Shown: positions 60,972-64,000 of the stretch, piece after piece
How the letters are laid out: each line of letters starts with the position of its first letter
Numbering within the stretch: the stretch's first letter is position 1
NCBI RefSeq assembly: GCF_963974515.1
Contig: NZ_CAXBDD010000007.1
Coordinates: forward strand, 1-64,000
Reading direction: 5' to 3'
From: Sunxiuqinia sp963974515
Lineage (GTDB): Bacteria > Bacteroidota > Bacteroidia > Bacteroidales > Prolixibacteraceae
Length of the DNA: 64,000 nucleotides
Made by a program: the position numbers and the translations under genes
Notes under the pieces: generated by a model
What the model was told of the DNA's origin: nothing
The model's database searches: none
Seen by the model: only the letters and a program-made list of their open reading frames with translations

Positions 60972-62126
60972 ATGAGAAATCTACTTATATCTTTCATTCT
61001 TCTCTTTAGTTTGCCTGCCGTGGCGCAACTTCAAGTTCTTAAAGGACGGGTGGTCGACTCGTCAACGCAGGCAGGGGTGGCCTACACCAACATTGGCGTA
61101 GAAGGTACGTTCTACGGAACAGCCAGCGATGCGCAAGGTTTCTTCGAACTCAAAATTCCGGAAGAATATAAAAACGATCAGCTTTTCTTTTCGGCTGTTG
61201 GCTACCAAAACCAAATGCTTCCTATTCCGGATCTGCTGAAAAAGGATTTTCTAAAAATTGCGTTGGCCGAACAAACCTATAACATCGAGGATGTGGACAT
61301 TGCCGCTCATTCACGTGTTTTGTTCCGGATTATCAAAACAGCCGCTAAAAATATTCCGGCTAACTTTCATCAAGGGCCGCTGGGCGTAAAATTCTATTAC
61401 GAAGAAGAGACCAAACCAAACAACGACTCCACGGAGCAGAAACGAGAAGCGGTTGTGGAATTGTATGACGAAACGGCCTACCGCTCACCTTCCATTACTG
61501 ACGCATTTAACAAGCGAAATTATCAATTTAGCCAAGTGAAGAAGAACTTTGAATCCTACTCCATTCCGACTGGAAAAACCGGATTCGATGAGCTGCTTGA
61601 AATGGACATTGCCCGATTATCAAACGGCATTTTGAATGAAAAGCTACTGAATAACTTCGACCTGAAACTGGAAAACATCAGCCAATTTAACGGTGATTCT
61701 GTTTGGATTATTTCCTACAAAACCTCGAAGACCGACCTGGCACACACGGGCGACTACTACGCCACAAAGTACGACGGGCAAATTTACATCAGCCAAAATA
61801 ATTACGAAATTTTACGGAATGAATGTGTCGTGGAAGCTAGTCGGAACAATCCTCATAACCGATCGCTGGCTACAACAAGCCAGGATCAAAACCAGGTAAG
61901 CTATCATTACACGGCCGTGTATCAACCACAAAACGGTAAATATTTCCTAAGCTATCTGGATTGCGACAAAACCTTTGTTGACGTCGACAACCAGCAAACG
62001 ACCTACAGCCGTAAGGCCAGCGCACTAGGAATTACCACAAGCCCGGTAAAAATCAGCGGGAAAGATTATTTTGAAGACGAAACTTATGTGGAAAGCTTTT
62101 GGAAAAGCTTTGAGCGCCCCGAATAA
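60972..62126 (+). CDS. Exported carboxypeptidase-regulatory-like-domain protein
   Basis: A 384-residue protein with a Sec signal peptide ending at AVAQ. Residues about 22-100 form a CarboxypepD_reg-like sandwich (LKGRVVDSSTQAGVAYTNIGVEGTFYGTASDAQGFFELKIP). The remaining 280 residues are beta-rich and include WIISYKTSKTD and FLSYLDCDKTFVD, as in the family of carboxypeptidase-like regulatory proteins of unknown function widespread in this phylum. No TonB plug or barrel follows, so it is not a transporter. The C-terminus has no sorting domain. It is monocistronic by position. Confidence 0.85.
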   Translation: MRNLLISFILLFSLPAVAQLQVLKGRVVDSSTQAGVAYTNIGVEGTFYGTASDAQGFFELKIPEEYKNDQLFFSAVGYQNQMLPIPDLLKKDFLKIALAEQTYNIEDVDIAAHSRVLFRIIKTAAKNIPANFHQGPLGVKFYYEEETKPNNDSTEQKREAVVELYDETAYRSPSITDAFNKRNYQFSQVKKNFESYSIPTGKTGFDELLEMDIARLSNGILNEKLLNNFDLKLENISQFNGDSVWIISYKTSKTDLAHTGDYYATKYDGQIYISQNNYEILRNECVVEASRNNPHNRSLATTSQDQNQVSYHYTAVYQPQNGKYFLSYLDCDKTFVDVDNQQTTYSRKASALGITTSPVKISGKDYFEDETYVESFWKSFERPE

Positions 62127-62358
62127 GCGCTGATCGAAGCGAACGTGTGGCTCTTTTCAAAAGCATTTGCTAAAAACCGGGCCAATCGAAAAATAGTCGT
62201 TCGATGGTCGATTCGTAATCATTTTAAGTTGTGTCTAAACGATCAATGGCAATTAAATGACTACCAAACGACAATTATTGACCGCCCAAACAGGTGAGTT
62301 GGGGAACAAGTCATATTTATTCCCATAACAGCCAGTGAGTATACGTTTGCTCCGATTT
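62127..62358. repeat. Intergenic region with an imperfect inverted repeat
   Basis: Arms near 62192-62213 (core AGTCGTTCGATGGTCGATT) and 62256-62279 (core AATGACTACCAAACGACAAT) pair imperfectly around a spacer of about 42 bases. Three adjacent stretches from 62239 start with AC at 21-base steps, a weaker version of the periodicity seen at 22.5 kb. No gene is supported. Confidence 0.4.
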
Positions 62359-63642
62359 TTATTCTTTGACTTCAAATAATTCCTTTTCATCCACCGCTTT
62401 CACCTGCAAGCTGTCCTTCAAGGTTCGGCTCACAATGTTGTAGGGCCCGGTAATCACTTCACTAGTGTCTTCAATACCTTGCAATATTTCAATGCTCATG
62501 TTATCCTGAATGCCGGTTTTCACCTGACGCTTGCGGGCAAGCCCGTCTTCAAGCACAAAAACCACCTCTTCCTTTTCAGCTTGTGTGGTTTCATCTCCAG
62601 CCCCACTGCTTTCGTCAACAAGCCGGGTAGTAACAGCCTGAATAGGGACAGCAATCACACCTTCGCGGGTTTCGGTCTGAATATCGACTGTGGCCGACAT
62701 ACCCGGACGAAAAGGGTAAATTTTCATGGCCGAACTATCAATCAAATCAAGGTAAGAATCCCGCAGCAACAGCACTTTAACGTCAAAATTGGTGACCTGG
62801 TCTGTTGAAGTGCCCACGGTATTGGCCGAATTGGCGATCTCAGTCACGACACCTTTAAACTTGCGCTTCAAATAAGCATCCACCTCAACCAATGCGGTAT
62901 CACCTTTGGACACTTTAACAATGTCATTTTCGTTCACCTCAACCTTCACCTCCATTTTATCGAGGTTGGCCACCACCATCATTTCGGTGCCGGCATACAT
63001 ATTGGTTCCAACGACACGTTCGCCTTTCTCCACATTTAGCTGAGATACGACCCCGTTCATGGGCGCATAAATCTTCGTCTTCACCAACTGCTCCTCCGCT
63101 TCAGCAACCGACGCTTCGGCTGATTTAACGGCAAACTCTGCAGCCCGCACTTCGGCAGCAGCTACTTTGAACGCAGCCTGGGCGGTTTCAAAATCAGATT
63201 GGGGAACCGCTTGCTGATCAAACAAGGTTTTGGTTCGATTGAAGGCCAGCTCACGCTCAATCATTTGTGCCTGGGCTTGTGCCAGACGGGCCTTTGAAGA
63301 ATTCAGTGCAGCCTCGGCCCGGTTCAGGGTCTGAATATAAATATCAGGTTTAATGACCACCAGCAATTGTCCTTGCCTTACTTCATCGCCTTCCTGGATA
63401 TCCATTTCAATGATTTCACCCGAAACATCGGGGCTTATTTTCACCTCCGTTTCGGGCTGAACCTTTCCGTTAGCGGTAATCAACTCGGTGATGGTTTTAC
63501 TTTCAATCGTCTGCGTGATTACTTTCACCTCAAAATCTTTCCCAAACCATCCTTTCTTTTTACCAACAACCAGTAAAATGATGATGATAACAAGAAACAC
63601 GAGTAAATAGGGAAGCAACTTATTCTTTTTTGTTTTTGCCAT
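62359..63642 (-). CDS. HlyD/MacA-like efflux periplasmic adaptor
   Basis: A 427-residue membrane fusion protein with an N-terminal inner-membrane anchor (LLPYLLVFLVIIIILLVVG), followed by the barrel-sandwich halves (VQPETEVKISPDVSGEIIEMDIQEGDEVRQGQLL and TKIYAPMNGVVSQLNVEKGERVVG), a long helical hairpin between them, and beta-barrel and membrane-proximal domains. The layout and the single transmembrane anchor are MacA-like, which would suit a MacB-type ABC exporter and a TolC channel. Neither partner gene is adjacent: the gene downstream is on the other strand and the gene upstream is aspartate kinase. It is unrelated in position to the efflux cluster at 4-20 kb. Confidence 0.9.
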   Translation of the reverse strand: MAKTKKNKLLPYLLVFLVIIIILLVVGKKKGWFGKDFEVKVITQTIESKTITELITANGKVQPETEVKISPDVSGEIIEMDIQEGDEVRQGQLLVVIKPDIYIQTLNRAEAALNSSKARLAQAQAQMIERELAFNRTKTLFDQQAVPQSDFETAQAAFKVAAAEVRAAEFAVKSAEASVAEAEEQLVKTKIYAPMNGVVSQLNVEKGERVVGTNMYAGTEMMVVANLDKMEVKVEVNENDIVKVSKGDTALVEVDAYLKRKFKGVVTEIANSANTVGTSTDQVTNFDVKVLLLRDSYLDLIDSSAMKIYPFRPGMSATVDIQTETREGVIAVPIQAVTTRLVDESSGAGDETTQAEKEEVVFVLEDGLARKRQVKTGIQDNMSIEILQGIEDTSEVITGPYNIVSRTLKDSLQVKAVDEKELFEVKE

Positions 63643-63799
63643 GATGGAGTTGTTTGGTCAGTTCAACACGTCAATTTTTGGGTTGCCTAAATTTACACTA
63701 AAAAAACAACTTATGACAAACAAAAATTGCTGGTTTTCAATTTTATTGCATTCCTGCCCGCACACAAGCGGCAAGCCTGACACATTTAGGGACACCGAC

Positions 63800-64000
63800 C
63801 TATTTTAGCACCAGCCGGGCAGTTCTTCGGCTTTTTTGTTCCAAAAAGACCTGCCGGTTATGTTTCATCTTGCCTAGTGCCTCATCATTGTAAAACCGGA
63901 TAGTTGCCAAAATCAATCCGGTATTGTATAGCACATCAAACTCCTTTCGCAATTCAACAACCAGCGACTCCAAGCCAACTTCGGGTTCGTCAATACAGAG
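63800..64000 (-). CDS. lysC: Aspartate kinase, C-terminal fragment (cut by the window edge)
   Basis: The last 66 residues and the TAG stop of a protein that enters from the right edge. The translated end has SLVVELRKEFDVLYNTGLIL, ATIRFYNDEAL and VFLEQKSRRTARLVLK, the closing ACT-domain pattern of Bacteroidota aspartate kinases (strand, helix, and the final LEQ-S-R-T...VL motif). Aspartate kinase makes the substrate of the asd product encoded at 50494. The upstream part, including the catalytic domain, is outside the window, so whether it is mono- or bifunctional cannot be told. Confidence 0.7.
   Translation of the reverse strand, partial: LCIDEPEVGLESLVVELRKEFDVLYNTGLILATIRFYNDEALGKMKHNRQVFLEQKSRRTARLVLK

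Noticed and set aside
62192..62301. The inverted repeat as an integron attC site or insertion-sequence ends
   Set aside because: No integrase or transposase is present, and no core GTTRRRY-type junctions or target-site duplications were seen.

Overview
The window reads as chromosomal DNA of a Bacteroidota bacterium. The case rests on several independent signs: SusC/SusD pairs, a MurF-alanine racemase fusion, a GldB-type gliding lipoprotein, a DUF5687-type ABC permease, many signal peptides ending in SC or QA, and repeated TAnnTTTG promoter boxes close to start codons. The gene mix (two SusCD loci, a GH2 enzyme, many envelope proteins) would suit a marine or sediment polysaccharide degrader of the Marinilabiliales/Prolixibacteraceae type. 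That lower-rank placement is inference. No rRNA, tRNA, CRISPR array, integrase or intact insertion sequence was found.

Layout. 1-4.4 kb holds a HigB-like toxin cut off from its antitoxin by the window edge, a small membrane protein, a secreted serpin, a PlsC acyltransferase and a YjdI/GNAT pair. 4.5-20.1 kb is a seven-gene leftward cluster and the most striking part of the window: ABC ATPase, ABC permease with a large extracytoplasmic region (degenerate M1-peptidase-like part plus a golvesin/Xly-like C-terminal domain), TolC-like outer membrane factor, lipoprotein adaptor, a normal RND pump, a second RND pump fused through extra membrane helices to a complete ABC ATPase, and an ABC-2 permease. 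It looks like an efflux or envelope machine that combines proton-driven and ATP-driven modules.

20.5-38.1 kb carries general functions: a TonB-C-domain protein, an MscS channel, a histidine kinase/OmpR-type regulator pair with a four-site direct-repeat operator, an SDR enzyme, GldB, a protein made of two repeated halves, a PorT-like barrel, NAD synthetase, a Crp-family regulator, MurF-Alr, thymidine kinase, RsmI and a YjjG-like nucleotidase.

38.1-50.5 kb contains two SusC/SusD operons. They share a conserved untranslated leader, almost identical DNA for the signal peptide, and a shared 3' block before the terminator. A third, orphan copy of the leader lies in front of the first operon. The first operon also encodes two accessory surface lipoproteins.

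50.5-64 kb contains aspartate-semialdehyde dehydrogenase, a probably truncated secreted protein, a DUF5687-type ABC exporter, a GH2 glycosidase, a YgjP-like metallopeptidase, a dGTPase-like HD hydrolase, a coiled-coil lipoprotein, a carboxypeptidase-regulatory-domain protein, an apparently orphan MacA-like adaptor and the C-terminal end of an aspartate kinase.

Intergenic DNA also holds structure: a degenerate array with strict 21-bp phasing at about 22.5 kb, palindromic dispersed repeats at 2.6 and 5.2 kb, and a 13-bp-stem hairpin that covers an alternative start codon of the RND-ABC fusion.
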